Assembly (NCBI RefSeq): GCF_963662255.1
Contig: NC_085047.1
Location: 55,426,006-55,490,005 of the forward strand
DNA length: 64,000 nt
Source of the DNA: Cinclus cinclus
Lineage: Eukaryota > Chordata > Aves > Passeriformes > Cinclidae
Direction of reading: 5' to 3'
The notes beneath the pieces are model-generated. The model ran no database searches and was not told where the DNA came from. It saw only the letters and a program-made list of their open reading frames with translations. How positions within the stretch are numbered: the stretch's first letter is position 1; each line of letters starts with the position of its first letter. Both the position numbers and the translations under genes were made by a program. This document shows, piece by piece, positions 40,651 through 52,269 of the stretch.

Positions 40651-43600
40651 CAGTCATTCTGCATCTTCTAAACTTTTTGTTGTCAGCAGTTGTGTTTAGA
40701 GTAATTGTGCAAAGACCAGCATTTCTCATTCAGCATCCTTGGAGCTGAATGAAACTGAGCTTTTTACTTGTTATAAATTCAGTAAGTCTGCTACTGCTCA
40801 GAGTTCACTGCACTAAAGCTAAGGCAGTTAGACAGCCTGCTTTTATAATGCTTTCAGTGAATAAATTTGCACAGCTGCTACCTACAGTCTACATTATTGC
40901 TCAGCACCACTTTGTTAATTTGGAATCCAGATCTGGTGACTGATTTAGGAAAACAGTTCAGCTAATCCCTAGTGAATAGAAATCCTCAGCCTAAGATTGT
41001 ACGGCTCACCAGATTCCCACACGTGCAAAAGCAGCAGCTGCCCTGCAAAGGGAAGTTAAAATATCAAGCACAAACTTTAGGGGGTTTTCATATGACATGC
41101 TTATTTTCCTTCCTCAGAGACCTAGGGCTCCAAAAGGAAGGAGTAGAGACAATCACAAACTTTCCCAGTAGATGACTTTCATAGTAAGGTGGAAAGTGCA
41201 TATATGTGTTCTAGAAAGCTCTGAGAGGGTAATGATCCTGGGCAGGACAACACTCAGGGCTAGTGTTTAAAAAAAAAAAAATTAATTAGCCCCGTCTTGT
41301 TTCTACAATCACCCAATACAATTAGTGTGCATAGCCATGTGATATCAATAACCCATATATTTTAAACTATCTCTATGTAATTGCCTTCTGCATGATAAAA
41401 CATATTCAGGCAGAGTACTGTGAAATACAGCTCCTTGGTGAGAATTTCTGGGCTAGAATTCATTGTTATGGGAAGTCTCCTGTGTATCCTTCATGCCTGA
41501 TAGGAATCCCTTGACTGACCCACAATCAGTTGAGCTTTGGGAGACCACATAAGACCCATTACTTCACCCAAATTTGGCATGAGGTAGGCAAGCAGCTGGG
41601 ATGTGGAGATAGGCCAATCAGTCAGACATACATTACACACCATACCTGTTCCTGCAGTAGCCATCCAAATTTAGAAGTAAATGAAAAAAAACATAATAAA
41701 ACCAAAAATTTTAATTACTAAAATGAAAATTCATTTCTTCCTCAAAATTATTGTTATAAAGACATAATAACTGGTCTCATATAAATCCTTCTGAATGGCA
41801 CTGCATTAGTGAATGGTTCTGCTGCAGTTGGAATTAGCTTCTATTAAGCTTCTACCTACCCATACTCAGGAGAATATCCCCCAACTATGATTCTCTCTAT
41901 TCTCATATTTATAATACAAGGTTTGAGAACATTATGTAAGTTGTCTAGCTTGATATTGATTTACATATGCCTTCAGATATCTCAAACATGTGCCTCCATT
42001 TTCTCATTCTTGCTGTGGATTTCTTTTTTTCCTTCCAAATTAATATGTATGGAATTAATCTTAGAGGCTCCTTTACAGTAGACTTCGCTTCTCTCCTGTT
42101 CTCACGAGCAAAGAGATTTACTGATTAAATATTCTTACCTCCTGACAATTATAAAATGGAGCTCGGTTCTCTAACAGTGCAGTGCAGGTCACTAGAGCAG
42201 AAGAGCTGAAATCTGCTCATTAGAAATAGGATATTCTTGTCCAGGATTATTTTCTAGCAAGTGTACATTTACAGATGCAATGAGAGATCTCTGATGTAAT
42301 GCCTAAGGAAAAAAAAAAAAATGAGGCTCAGAATCTAAAGCTGTTCACACACTTACGTCCTATGGCCCAGCAAGAAGTATTTAAACAGGAGTCAGATGCC
42401 TAAGGAGCCCAGATGACCTTTGGGGATCCAGGCCTATAGTCCCATCTGAGCTACCCAAGCACCAAACAACTCAAGATGCTCTCAGGTGAATAAGAATCTC
42501 ATGTGGAAAATTTTGCTAAAATTTCTGAACTAAGTATACTTCTGGGAAGCGAACTAGGTGTTGCTAGTCTGTTTTCTGAGATCTATATTACAGATAGCCA
42601 AAGTGCACCAGAAATTATTGTGTGTAAACCATGTGTTGATTGTGTTAACTTACAGTCTTTGTAGTGTCACACATTGATAAGCCACTTGACCTGCTTAAAA
42701 AAAAAAACAGCCAAATTGTATTTACCAAAAATTGTATTTATTAAAATTATGTAACTAACTTTTGATTAGCAAATACTTTCTGAAAATCATTTAGACTGAC
42801 TTCTTTTTCATACAGCAATTTAAAATTTTTACCTTTAGCTAGATACTGACATATCAGATCAGGGATCTGGCCTCTAAGGTAAGATACACAATTCCAAATC
42901 ACATGCTTCAATTTGCTGCAAAATACATGAGAAAACCTGGACTCTCAGAAGAGTGATAAATACTCAGTTGCACACTAAACCATGTAGATTTGGGTAATAC
43001 AACAGGCCAGACATGAGAAGCTGCTGAAATCTCATTTCTGTCTGGAGTTTACATACCTTGAAGCAACAATCCAAAACTAGTTTCAATTCTAGACCAGCAC
43101 CCAGCATCGTCCTGAAGCACTGAGCATTGCTAGTATGAGTGAGCACTTCAGCAGGAGCAGTACTATTACATTTGCACATTGCAAATCTCCAAAGCCACAA
43201 GCACACACATTTCATCACCCAAATACTTTCAATTCTATCTGTGCAGATGTACATTAGAGATACAAAAAGTTTCTCCATACACTAGCCATTTAATACACTA
43301 ATAATTTTGGTTACTCTTCCTTCAGTTCATTCTAGAACACTTATTAATTTGACAGAGAAGTAATGTTAATGAATCTATTAAAAGGTGGAAATATACATTC
43401 AGATGTATGCAGGGAAACATTTTTTCTCTGTTTACTCTTAATTTACATCTTGATGAGTCAAATCCCCACTGTTACACTGCCAAGTCAAATAACATTTCAT
43501 CATCAATTAAAATAGTCCCACGGGATTGTAGAATGCAAACCTCTTTAATGAATTTGGTCCACTAAATTATTATGGCCAAGGGAAAAAAACCTGCATTTTA

Positions 43601-43679
43601 CATATGTAAGCAAAAGTAATGAAGAAGACATCTTTTCAGAGCCACTAGCTTTTGAGAGGGCGGATCGCTTGCAATTTCA
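40651..43679. other. Intergenic sequence, no gene seen
   Basis: AT-rich up to the edge of the CpG domain, with short poly-A tracts near 41,269-41,281, 42,309-42,321 and 42,697-42,706. No exon-like or RNA gene signal is supported. The 104-codon minus frame at 42,964-43,278 has no recognisable domain. Confidence 0.55.
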
Positions 43680-44308
43680 AAATTGACGTGTCGGTGGAAG
43701 GGTTCCAGACAGGGCGCTGGAGGGGGGAATGGCCGGCGGTGCCATCGCGGGTGACCCCCATGGGCGGCCCGGGGCCGGGGGCGGACGCTCGGGGTCTCCA
43801 AGGGGGAAGGCAAGAGAAAAATCGAACGAGGGGAGAAACCACAAGGTGTACTGGCGCAGCTGTACAGAAGCCAGAAGGGATTGATGTTATCAACAGCCTT
43901 TTTCGAGCTTTGGGCTAACCATGTTTTTACAGGGAAAAGATGCGGGACGCGGGCACTTTTTGAACGTCGCATCTCGGCAGCCCCGTGTTACCGGAGAGCC
44001 CGGGGGGAGGCGGCGGCCAGCTGTGACGAGCCCTGGGCGAGCTGGGCAGGCCAGCCCTTCCCCTTCAGCACGGACCCTTCGCCGCGGCGGCAGAGAGGCG
44101 AAGCCGGGACCGAGCCGGGGCCGAGCCGGGGCGGTCTCCGCTGCCAGCGGCACAAACCGAGGCCGAGGCTCAGCCCCTCCTCGGCCCGGCCCCGCAGTGG
44201 CGGCGGGGCCACAGGCAGCTCCCTCCCCCCGGCATGTCCTGCCCGGCTCGGCCTCCGCCCGACCCGGCGCCTCCCGGCGCTGCCCTCTCCCAGGACGGAC
44301 TGCTGGCT
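43680..44308. promoter_or_regulatory. CpG island 1 (left edge of CpG domain)
   Basis: CG dinucleotides become frequent abruptly after about 43,660 and stay so to about 44,300, with several GGCGG/CCGCC words and a short 'gagccggggcc' tandem around 44,100-44,135. Long frames on both strands (up to 309 codons on the minus strand from 44,917) are rich in R, G, P and A and carry no known domain, as expected from composition. The island may hold an unmethylated promoter or a polycomb-type regulatory region; no TATA box or clear splice site fixes a gene. Confidence 0.7.
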
Positions 44309-44684
44309 GTCCCGGCACCGTCCCAAGAAGTACCAGCACTGTCCTAACTGTTTCAGCGCTGTTCCAGCCCTGTCCCAGTCTGTGCCAGGACTGTCCCAAG
44401 GCAGTTCCAGTCTGTACCAGCCCCGCCCCAGGTGTTCCAGCACTGTCTCGAACGGTGCCAGGGCAGTTCCAGTCTGACCCGGCTTTGTCCCAGCACCGTT
44501 CCAGGATGGCCCAGCACTATCGCAACATTTCCAATACTGTACCCGACTGTCCGAGCATCGCCTCAACTGCCCCAGCACTGCCCGACCACAGTCACAGACT
44601 ATCCCAGCGCTGTCCCAGATTTTCCCAATGAATTGTCGTGAACTGTCCCAACATAGTGCCAGAACGGTGCCGGCACTGCCACAG
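44309..44684 (+). repeat. Degenerate 10-11 bp tandem repeat (minisatellite)
   Basis: About 375 bases can be cut into units of mostly 10 or 11 bases with the pattern GTNCCAGNNCT. Examples are GTTCCAGCCCT, GTCCCAGTCT, GTGCCAGGACT, GTTCCAGTCT, GTCCCAGCACC and GTCCCAGATT. Some units are fused or decayed (for example near 44,505-44,535). The mixture of 10- and 11-base units keeps changing the reading frame, so the repeated VPALSQ-like words in translation do not indicate a protein repeat. It sits directly on the right flank of the first CpG island. Confidence 0.85.
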
Positions 44685-46847
44685 CTCCTTCCGCGGGTAC
44701 CCATCCCACCTGTGCCCCGGGGTGTCCTAGGGCGAAGCTCGTCCCCCGTGTACCGGCCAGGCGGCACGAAACGGAGAGACTTAGCGAGTGCAGTGACACT
44801 CGGTGACAGTTCCAGGGCAACGGGAAGCGTTAATCGTGCCCCGCGATAGCACATGGCCACTATGAGAGAGACAAGCACGGGAAAAGGAGCCGGGGGCTGT
44901 GCCGATGGGACCCACAAGCTGCTTTGCTGTGTTGTTTGCAGTTACTGTGCTCGGGGAAAGATCAGGGACGCTTCAGCTCCCCAAGAAAATCTGAGCTCGG
45001 ACAAACCTTGAGGTGTCAAGTTTGCAGAAAATGGCCGAAGATACTTTTTTTTTTTTTCGTTTTCTTCCCGGAAACAAAAACAATAGGCTGAACGCGGGAG
45101 ATAAACGATTGTCTGGTGGTAAATACTGACCAGCAGTAGCAGCAGCAGCTGAAGCCCCGATCACCAGCACTGCCAGCGTGTAAACGGCAGGGTACAGAGG
45201 AGAGCGGGAGAAAGGTGAGATCTCCGCGCTGCCGCAGCTGCCTGCACGCCCACTGCCTTCACTGGCTCGAGTGTCTGCGAGAAAAGAGGCTGGTGCAGAG
45301 AAACAATAACAATAAAAACCAAAAAATGTTTAGGGGGAAAAAGAACGACAAAACACTAATCATTTGGAAGTAGCTGCAGAACCACTGTCCCCGGCCGCGG
45401 CGTGCAGGGCAGGTGGCAGCGAGTGGAGGCGGCGGTGCAGCGACCTACCGTAAGCTATCCCTCTGTCCTGCACAGGCCAGCCAAAGGGGGCAAGGGGGCA
45501 GCGGGGAAAATTATTCCCGGCCGCAGGGAGACCTCGCCGGGAAACCTGCGGTAAATGGACAAGGCGCCCCGTAGCATACATGGTAGGACAGGCGGGGATA
45601 AAGGACTCCCCCACTCTCCAGAGGTGATGGAAAAGTAAAGTCTAAAACTGTCCCAAGAACACACGTTTCAGTTTCAGCGGAGCGGTATGGAAATGACTGT
45701 CATTCATATTCACCAGGTCCTAAAGGCTTTTTGGGGAGTCAAAAGTTACGTTTCGAAGCGGTGTCACTGACGTTTCTGTCTTTACATATTTCCAACACAC
45801 CGGAAAGTTTCTATCCGAGCAATTTGAGCATATTACTGTAGCCACTCTTGTCCCCGGAAGCCAAAACCAGCCTGGGAAGCGGATCTGCAGCATGCTGGCC
45901 GCTGCTCTTCGCCTCGCTTCGCCTGACCAAGAGGTGATGGTAAGGGCTGCACTGCTAGGACTCCCTGGCCCTTGGCTCCACCACCACCTCTCTGGAAACT
46001 GCCCCGGGACCAGAATCGGATCCCTCAGCAGCTCGGTATCTTCCCCGAACGAGTAAATAACCCAGAATCAGCAGATAACTCAATTCCAAAAGGTCACATT
46101 TGGAGGGAGGGGGGGAGGAGGAACCTAAACAGTTGCTGCTTTTTCGATTTTTTTTTAATAGCGGAATGCTAACTTCTCCAGACTCTCTGAACTACTTTGC
46201 TTAATTGCACCGTTTGACCCTCTGCTAAAAAAGATATGATCCTTCACTTTTTTTCTACATGTTAAATAACTACTGATGTGCCAAGAGAAATAAAAGTACC
46301 ACTAGACACCCATGATGCCGAGTATTTGCATTTGGTATTTTTATGACGAGATTTTAAATCCTATAATTTAATTACGCCAAATAGAAAGATAACGTAGTAG
46401 TTTGTAGAGCTCAAATACCTGAATTTACACCCAAGCCTCTGCGAAGTTTGACAAGAGACGAAACCCTGCCTCAATGCCACTGGGGCGGGAGAGGGACGGG
46501 GGACACACAAAAATATGAGCCTGGGGACATCTCTGCGGAAAAGGGTGCTCGAAAATGGGACGCTGAGAAAGCTGACATCGAGGGGATGAGCAGGATGTTG
46601 AGCCTGGCACAAAAGCGAGCCGCTACGCAGATATTTGGTTATCATCAGAGAAATCTTTGGACTGGGGAACGAAAAAGAGCGAGAAACTTAACGTTTGTGG
46701 AAGTGAGAAGTGATGTCCCCATGCCCACGGTCCCGGTGCCCAGCAGCCCCTCTCCGGACAGAGACGGCTAGGCTGCCATGGGGGACATTTATGAAATTGA
46801 AATTACACCCCCTGCTCCCGGCCATAGTTCTGAAATCATGGAAGCTT

Positions 46848-46866
46848 AAAAAAAAAAAAAAAAAAA
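46848..46866 (+). repeat. Poly-A run
   Basis: Nineteen consecutive A residues within the CpG domain, with no visible retroposon upstream. Confidence 0.85.
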
Positions 46867-47033
46867 CGGCCAGTGCTCGCTGGAACACCGATCATCCAAA
46901 CCCAGGTCACTGCATTTCTTTTGCTAAGCGCCGTCATTTTTGCTGTATATATCGTCCCACCAATCAATTGTGACGAGAATGTGTTAGACCTCACTAATTT
47001 GCAAAGAACAAAGACATTTTCCAGCTACGCAAG

Positions 47034-47095
47034 GAAAGAAAAGAATAAAGGAAGGGGGAGGGAAAGAAAAGAAAGAAAGAAAGAAGAAAACAAAC
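47034..47095 (+). repeat. Purine-rich GA tract
   Basis: About 60 bases almost free of pyrimidines, with GAAA and GGAA units, including four successive GAAA units. Such tracts can adopt unusual DNA forms. Confidence 0.75.
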
Positions 47096-47457
47096 CTCGA
47101 CTCAATTGAAAATAACGATTTTGTTCTTGGACGGCTACCAGGTTTTTGCTTTTACCGTCCCGGGACTTTGATTTAACCTCAGTAACACCCTGAAAAGCTA
47201 CAGTCACTTGGCACACATTGCATCGTATCTTCTGGGTCCCGCAATAGAGAGCAGTACCGAGCTGACGGTAGGCTCTCCAGAAAGGTACTCTTTTTTTCGG
47301 TGAAAGAAACGTGATGAGCCGCACGGGGTTAAATTAAACCTCGCAGAGATCCAGCTTGTATGAACAAAAATCGCCCAGTCTTTAACAACCTGGTCACACA
47401 CGCTGGACATTGACAAGGTGTGTGAAAAATGAGTACGAAACTACGCCGGTCAAAACA

Positions 47458-47540
47458 CCCCCCCCCCCCCCCAAAAAAAAAAAAAAAGACAAACAAACAA
47501 ACAAACAAAAATAAAATAAACCAACAGACCAAAAAAAAAA
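47458..47540 (+). repeat. Poly-C/poly-A and (CAAA)n tract
   Basis: Fifteen C residues (47,458-47,472) are followed at once by fifteen A residues (47,473-47,487), then CAAA repeats and a second A-rich run to about 47,540. Long homopolymers of this kind are prone to sequencing error, so small length differences here should not be trusted. Confidence 0.9.
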
Positions 47541-47679
47541 AGCGTCCCAAAATCTCGGTAGAAATGACCGGTGTTAACTGCGGCTTACTAATCCTTCAGC
47601 TTCGCTTCGACACGCAGATCACGTCCATTCCCTCCACAGTTTTCCCAAAATCTCGCCTTTCCAGCCCATTCTGTGGGCT

Positions 47680-47940
47680 TGACCGTACGGAGAGAGATTT
47701 GGGGGAGCGAAGGGGGCCCCGCCGCCCGCCCCCGTCCCGCCGCGGGGCTGCCCAAGCCCTCTGGAGGCGTTTGAGCGAGGGGCAAGAAGAGGTCACGGCG
47801 TCCTGGGGCTGCTTTGCAGAGCCCGGGGAGTGCAGCCCGGGAGAAACCGCGGTGCTCCCGCAGAATTCCCAAGAAAAACGCCGAGGAAGAAAGCGGGATG
47901 CCCGAATCGCTCCCGCTTCGCTACAAGTGCAGACGCACCG
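47680..47940. promoter_or_regulatory. CpG island 2
   Basis: Dense CG dinucleotides with 'cgccgcccgcccccgt'-type words over about 260 bases, flanked by pyrimidine-rich sequence on the right (47,960-48,110). No TATA box or splice signal fixes a transcript. The 223-codon plus frame through this region begins in the poly-C/poly-A tract and ends in a poly-T tract, and is not credible as a protein. Confidence 0.6.
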
Positions 47941-49230
47941 TGTCAGCCCCGCTACAGTTGAAGCCTCCCCCTCCTCACTCCCTCTTCCCTCACTTCTCTC
48001 TCCTCCCCAGCTGTATCTGGGGCTTCCACTGTTGGGCTTGGATTTTTGTTTTTTCGGTTTGTTTTTTTGTTTTTTCTTTTTTCACTTTTTCCTCCCTTGA
48101 GCGCAAATATCTTCTCCCCTTTGCCTTTGACATTTGGGGCTTATGAGCAAGAAGAGCTCTCGCTTTCCATGACACTACGGGGGAATTTTAGGGTTTCTTT
48201 GAAAAACTGAAAATCAGGCAGGCGAAGGCGTTGACTGCACTTGGTGGTGGTTGGCAGCACCCGCCGAACGCAGAGCCGCAGGTGGCTGAGTGACAGTGGC
48301 TCGTCCCCACGGTGAGGCAGCAGGGACGTACCCCCGTGTCCGGCTGCAAACCCATCTGCTGGGAAACGGGGCTTGGGGAGGTGCCACCACCACACTGAGA
48401 AACGACTCTTTCCCGACACCCAAAACTTTAGGAGGTATCTTCCTGCCCCCTTCCCCTGCTTAGGGGCACGGGGAGCTGCTTTCAGCCTCTGCCTCCGAAT
48501 TTCGCTAATTTCATAAGAGGAGACACTGAACTATCACTGTTGCAAGAAACTCACAGCTGCTACAAGTTGTTACTAAAGAGCGTGGAATCAAGTCTCTATC
48601 GCTGCTGTGAGATGTTCTTTTTAAAAATAAATAAAGGAAAAGACACTAGATTTTTCTGTCCTATCATTAAATGCAGTAAGTTGCCGTACTCGACCAATAA
48701 AACCCTAAAAGTTTATAAAAATATATCTGTAATATTAACAATAATATCAAAAGCAGCGCACGAAGCGGTGCGCAAACCCGGTAAACGCCTGACCGGAAAA
48801 CCAAGGCGTTTGGAGCTAAGTTTCGTCTTTTCAGTTCTCCTGCTGGTGGCAACGACGTGTCGATAAACAAAAAGTGAGAATTGAGGGGGAACGGCGGGGG
48901 GCAAGGGAGAGGCGGCAAGCGCGGCTTTCCGAAGGCGGAGTATTCTGAGGTCATTTCATCTCGGGTCTTTCGTCATTTTGAATATCAAAGAAAGCTGACT
49001 GGATGATTTTCCCCGTTCCTCGCCTGGCCGGGGTGATGCGGTACCTTCGCGCACAGATTACTTTAATCAAGGTGTTAAAACATTCTGGGTTCTTCCCTTG
49101 ATGCTTGATCGTGCGTTTAACAAACGCCCGGCGCAACTGTCCGAGCTCACTGCAAGCTGGATTTAACTATGAATCTTGAGAGTGTGGGTATTTGGAGTTT
49201 AATCGTTGCTACTTTTACTTTACATTACAG

Positions 49231-49252
49231 AAGAAATATGGAAAGTTGTTTG
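49231..49252 (+). other. Candidate 22-nt microexon (splice-site pair)
   Basis: A good acceptor (a T-rich tract ending in 'ttacattacag' at 49,230) and a strong donor (g|gtaagttttt, GT at 49,253) enclose 22 bases. The enclosed sequence reads AAGAAATATGGAAAGTTGTT plus two more bases. The spacing fits a microexon. Splice-like pairs occur by chance about this often in tens of kilobases, no coding frame links it to a known protein, and no partner exon is known, so this is only a candidate. Confidence 0.2.
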
Positions 49253-49508
49253 GTAAGTTTTTGATTGCAACTTTAGAATTTCCTTCTGTATCCTAAGAGC
49301 AAAGCAGTGTGCAATACGTAGTAACTTTTCCCCATAAGGCATCTATTTCCCGGTGCAGAAAACAAACTATCCCTTCGGAAAATAAAGTACAGCTCTTAAA
49401 AACTTGGAGAAAAGACCTTGTCCTCCGCTTAAGATCTTTTCCCCTCAAAAACCAGCCGGTAAAACAGCGCTGAGGCAGGCAAGCTGCTCTGTCCGCAAAC
49501 CTGGGAGG

Positions 49509-49543
49509 AAAAAGAAAAAAAAAAAAAAAAAAGAAAAAAAAAA
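49509..49543 (+). repeat. A-rich run in CpG domain
   Basis: Thirty-five bases of A broken by two G residues. On the minus strand it yields an artefactual phenylalanine run inside a 189-codon frame. Confidence 0.85.
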
Positions 49544-49589
49544 CTGCGGAGGCATTCCTTAGAGCAGAAGCGAAACCGTCTCGATCCTG

Positions 49590-49890
49590 GCGAGTTTGTT
49601 TGTAAACCCGGGAAGCGGCGAGCCCGGGCGGCGGCGGGGGGGCGGTTCCGCCCAAGGGGTGCGGGGTGCGCGGCGGCGGCGGGACCCGCCGGGGCTGGGG
49701 CTGCAGCTGCTGACTCAGAACAGCAATGTAGGTCATAACGAGTTTCCTTAAGTTACCTAAGTTCCAACAATTCAGCTTTTCTTTAGAGACTTCCAAAGTG
49801 CTGTTGCAACATCTCTGAACGCCGTGGCTTCTGCTGAAGCTCAGCCGCCGGCTCCGAGCCACCGGGCTGCGGCGGGGCAGCGCCCGGGGC
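49590..49890. promoter_or_regulatory. CpG island 3
   Basis: A GGCGG-rich patch (49,615-49,690) is followed by a CG-poor stretch with non-repetitive sequence and a second CG-rich patch at 49,840-49,890. An AP-1-like TGACTCA word lies at about 49,711. It may be a promoter or polycomb-bound island, but no transcript start is fixed by the sequence. Confidence 0.55.
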
Positions 49891-51165
49891 GGGCGTACCC
49901 ACTTCGGTACTTATGCCTCTTACATCTCGCTTTTATCATCCCATTTCCACCACAACGCTATTTTTTTTTTTTTTACTCTTTTCTCTCAGAATGTTAAAAA
50001 AAAAAAAGTGCCAACGCGTCGCAATCCTTTTTCAGAACAGAAGCAAGAGAATTGCCTACCTACTCTCTACTCACTTCACTTCTTTTCTTTCCAAGAAGGC
50101 TTATTCACGGTTCACAGTTTAGATCTATCCTTTATTTCCACTATTTACTACTTTCCATCACCAGTCAATTTTTACACGACCAGTTAAAAGGCTGCTAAAA
50201 GAGTTCACTTGTGCCAGGGGTTTTGCACGCAGAAAAACCATCCAACACTCAACACCGTCGGTCTTCGAACTACGTAATTTTCGTTAACTTTTATTTTCCC
50301 CCTTTACTATTTTATTTTCTTTCTCTCTTTTTATTTTCTTGCAATCACAGCAGAAGGAGCAAAGAGTAGCCGCAATCCCCACGGAGAGCCCACGGAAGAT
50401 GAGCAAGCACCGTGTTCTGTCGCAAGAGCAGCGATGCGGGACGGAGATCTGGCGGCGAAGTTGTAGAGGAGAGGAAAGCCCGGCATTCAGGAGACGCTTC
50501 AAGAAAAGCACCACACTAACGGAATTTATTTTATTCGCTTGGAGCTTTCCTCAGGCATTACCTGCGCTCCCCGCTCCGCAGGGAGCTCCCCCGCAAGCAG
50601 AGACCGTGCGTGGGTTGGGCGGAGAAGGACGGGGAGAGCTCCGAGGGAATAGCACTCTCCCCCAGAAAATCATCATCGCGAAGGCATCTGTTATCCGAAG
50701 CATAAGAACTCATCCGCCCATAGAACTCACGAAAACAAGGAGCAGGGGAAAACCCCCCAAACGTCGCCCAGTTCGTCGGCTGTGCTTCTGCTGGGCAAGA
50801 ATCACCCGCGGGTCCATCAGAGGTATTTTTAGGGCTATCACATAACCGGTGTCACGGTCACGCACGTCTCCAGCCTTCTTCCTTCCTTCCAGCTCCTCTC
50901 TAACCCTGCGGTGACAACCCACCGGCCTGTGTGATAGCAAGGAAAGATTTTCCCGTCTAAACATAGAAAAATTTGCCCGACCGAGCAGGAGCCCAGTGGA
51001 TGTTTCCTCGAGCATGTTACAAGTAACAGTACCAGCAGTTCCACGGAGCCCCGAGGCCAGAGCCGGGAGCGCTCGGCAAGCTCGGGCAAGCCCGGTCCCG
51101 GCCTCCGCCCGCCCGGGGCACAGCGGCTCTGCCTCCTGGGGCGGGAGGGACGAGCCCTGGCTCTT
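49891..51165. other. CpG-domain spacer, no gene fixed
   Basis: The first part (49,900-50,345) is T-rich and CG-poor; after 50,345 the CG content rises again. A 168-codon plus frame (50,339-50,845) and a 322-codon minus frame (50,710-51,678) are present. Neither shows a domain, and the minus frame runs through the A-rich tract as a poly-F/V/C stretch, so both are rejected as genes. Confidence 0.5.
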
Positions 51166-51310
51166 AAAAAAAAAAAAAACCCACAAAAAAAACCTTAAAA
51201 AAGCAAAAGCAATAATCCAAAAACAACAAAATAAAACAGCAACAAAAACAACAACAAAAAAAAAACTCAAAAAAACAAGTTGAAAGGAAACAAACAAAAC
51301 AACAACAAAA
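51166..51310 (+). repeat. A-rich (AAC)n/(AAAAAC)n tract
   Basis: About 145 bases composed almost only of A and C, starting with fourteen A residues and including AACAACAAC and AACAAAAAC units. It separates two CG-rich parts of the domain. Confidence 0.9.
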
Positions 51311-52238
51311 AGGAGCACACTTCTTTTGGTGTTTTGCTTTTTTTCCAGGCTCGCTATCCTGCGCCGTCCCCACCGGCAGAAAGTTCCCCCCCGTCCCGCG
51401 GCCCCCGAGGGCGGTGGCCGGGGCGACCGTGGGCGTTCAGGACCCGGAGGGAAACGAGGCGTGGGCAAAGCTCGGCACCCCTTTAGGAACACGTCCCCCA
51501 AGCCTTGGCGGCGGTGGAAGGCCCTCCTCTGGTGTTTGTAGTTTTCTTTGTTTACATTCAGTTTAGAAACATTGGCCTTCGGCCAGAAAAGCGACGGTTC
51601 CCCTTCTCTCCCCCCCTCCCGGCCCCCCCAGTTCTCTCCCCCCTCCCCCCGCTTCTTCTTCTGTGGACAAGAAAACACTTAAGTTTCACGATCCCCAGCT
51701 TTTAAAATGCTTTCCCCTCGGCTCCCCAAATTAACCCTTCGGCACTACCTCGTAAAGAAAACGGAGCCGGGTGGTGCGTGCACCTGCCCTCGGAGCTCCC
51801 AGCCGAGAGGGTCGCAACAGGTTCTACCGGGAGACGGAGGGTACCGGCGAGCCGATCAGCGCCCAACCGAGCGGCGGGGCCCCCCCTCCCCGTGGCCCCG
51901 CCGCTCGGCTCGGCGCGCCTCGCCTCGCCGCCCGCGGGGCGGTGCTGTGCGGCGGCAGCCGGGCGGGGAAGCGCCGTGGTTCTCCCCTCCGCGGCTCTCC
52001 CCGCCGCCGCTCCTGCTGCCGCCGCTGCACCGCCCGGTTCTCTCTTCCCACCCCCCCCCCCCCGCACCGTGGTAGCGGCGGTGGCGGGTAGGGGAGAGAG
52101 CTCAAGTCGCTTGTACTCGCCGGGTTTGTACGTTCCCCCCCGCCCCGCCCCTCCACCCCGATATCTTCTCCCCACCACCCCTCGGCGAGGAGTAAGTGCC
52201 ACCGCTCCGCCTTCTCCTTTTCGCAATGTTGACGCAAT

Positions 52239-52248
52239 CTATAAATAG
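52239..52248 (+). promoter_or_regulatory. TATA-like / MEF2-type element
   Basis: CTATAAATAG fits both a TATA box and the MEF2 consensus CTA(A/T)4TAG. It stands alone in a GC-rich promoter region. As a TATA box it would place a start near 52,268-52,275. Which use is real cannot be decided from sequence alone. Confidence 0.5.
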
Positions 52249-52269
52249 TGGAACAAAAGGACCAACTTC

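Larger units (their letters stand above)
44685..47457. other. CpG-domain spacer, no gene fixed
   Basis: Moderately CG-rich sequence with a denser patch at about 45,385-45,560. It contains a poly-T run near 45,046-45,057, an octamer word ATTTGCAT at 46,324-46,331, a poly-A run at 46,848-46,866, a CCAAT word near 46,958 and a GA-rich tract at 47,034-47,095. Stretches such as 45,660-45,860 look like non-repetitive, possibly conserved sequence without open frames. No exon can be supported. Confidence 0.5.
47941..49589. other. CpG-domain spacer with a candidate short exon
   Basis: Pyrimidine-rich at 47,960-48,110, then mixed sequence with moderate CG content. The only exon-like signal is the 22-base candidate at 49,231-49,252 listed separately. 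A long A-rich run is at 49,509-49,543. No coding gene is supported. Confidence 0.5.

Noticed and set aside
44060..44085. RE1/NRSF silencer site near 'ttcagcacggac'
   Set aside because: It lacks the central bases of the RE1 consensus, so it matches only the two outer parts with wrong spacing.
43921..44631. 236-codon plus frame with repeated VPALSQ-like words
   Set aside because: The repeat unit length varies between 10 and 11 bases, so the frame changes from unit to unit and peptide repeats are accidental.
43988..44917. 309-codon minus-strand frame
   Set aside because: It runs through a CpG island and the 10-11 bp repeat, has overlapping long frames on the other strand, and contains only composition-driven R/G/A/P runs with no domain. 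GC-rich DNA has few stops, so long frames are expected.
50710..51678. 322-codon minus-strand frame
   Set aside because: It includes a phenylalanine/valine/cysteine stretch that is only the reverse of the A/C-rich tract at 51,166-51,310. No domain or initiation context supports it.
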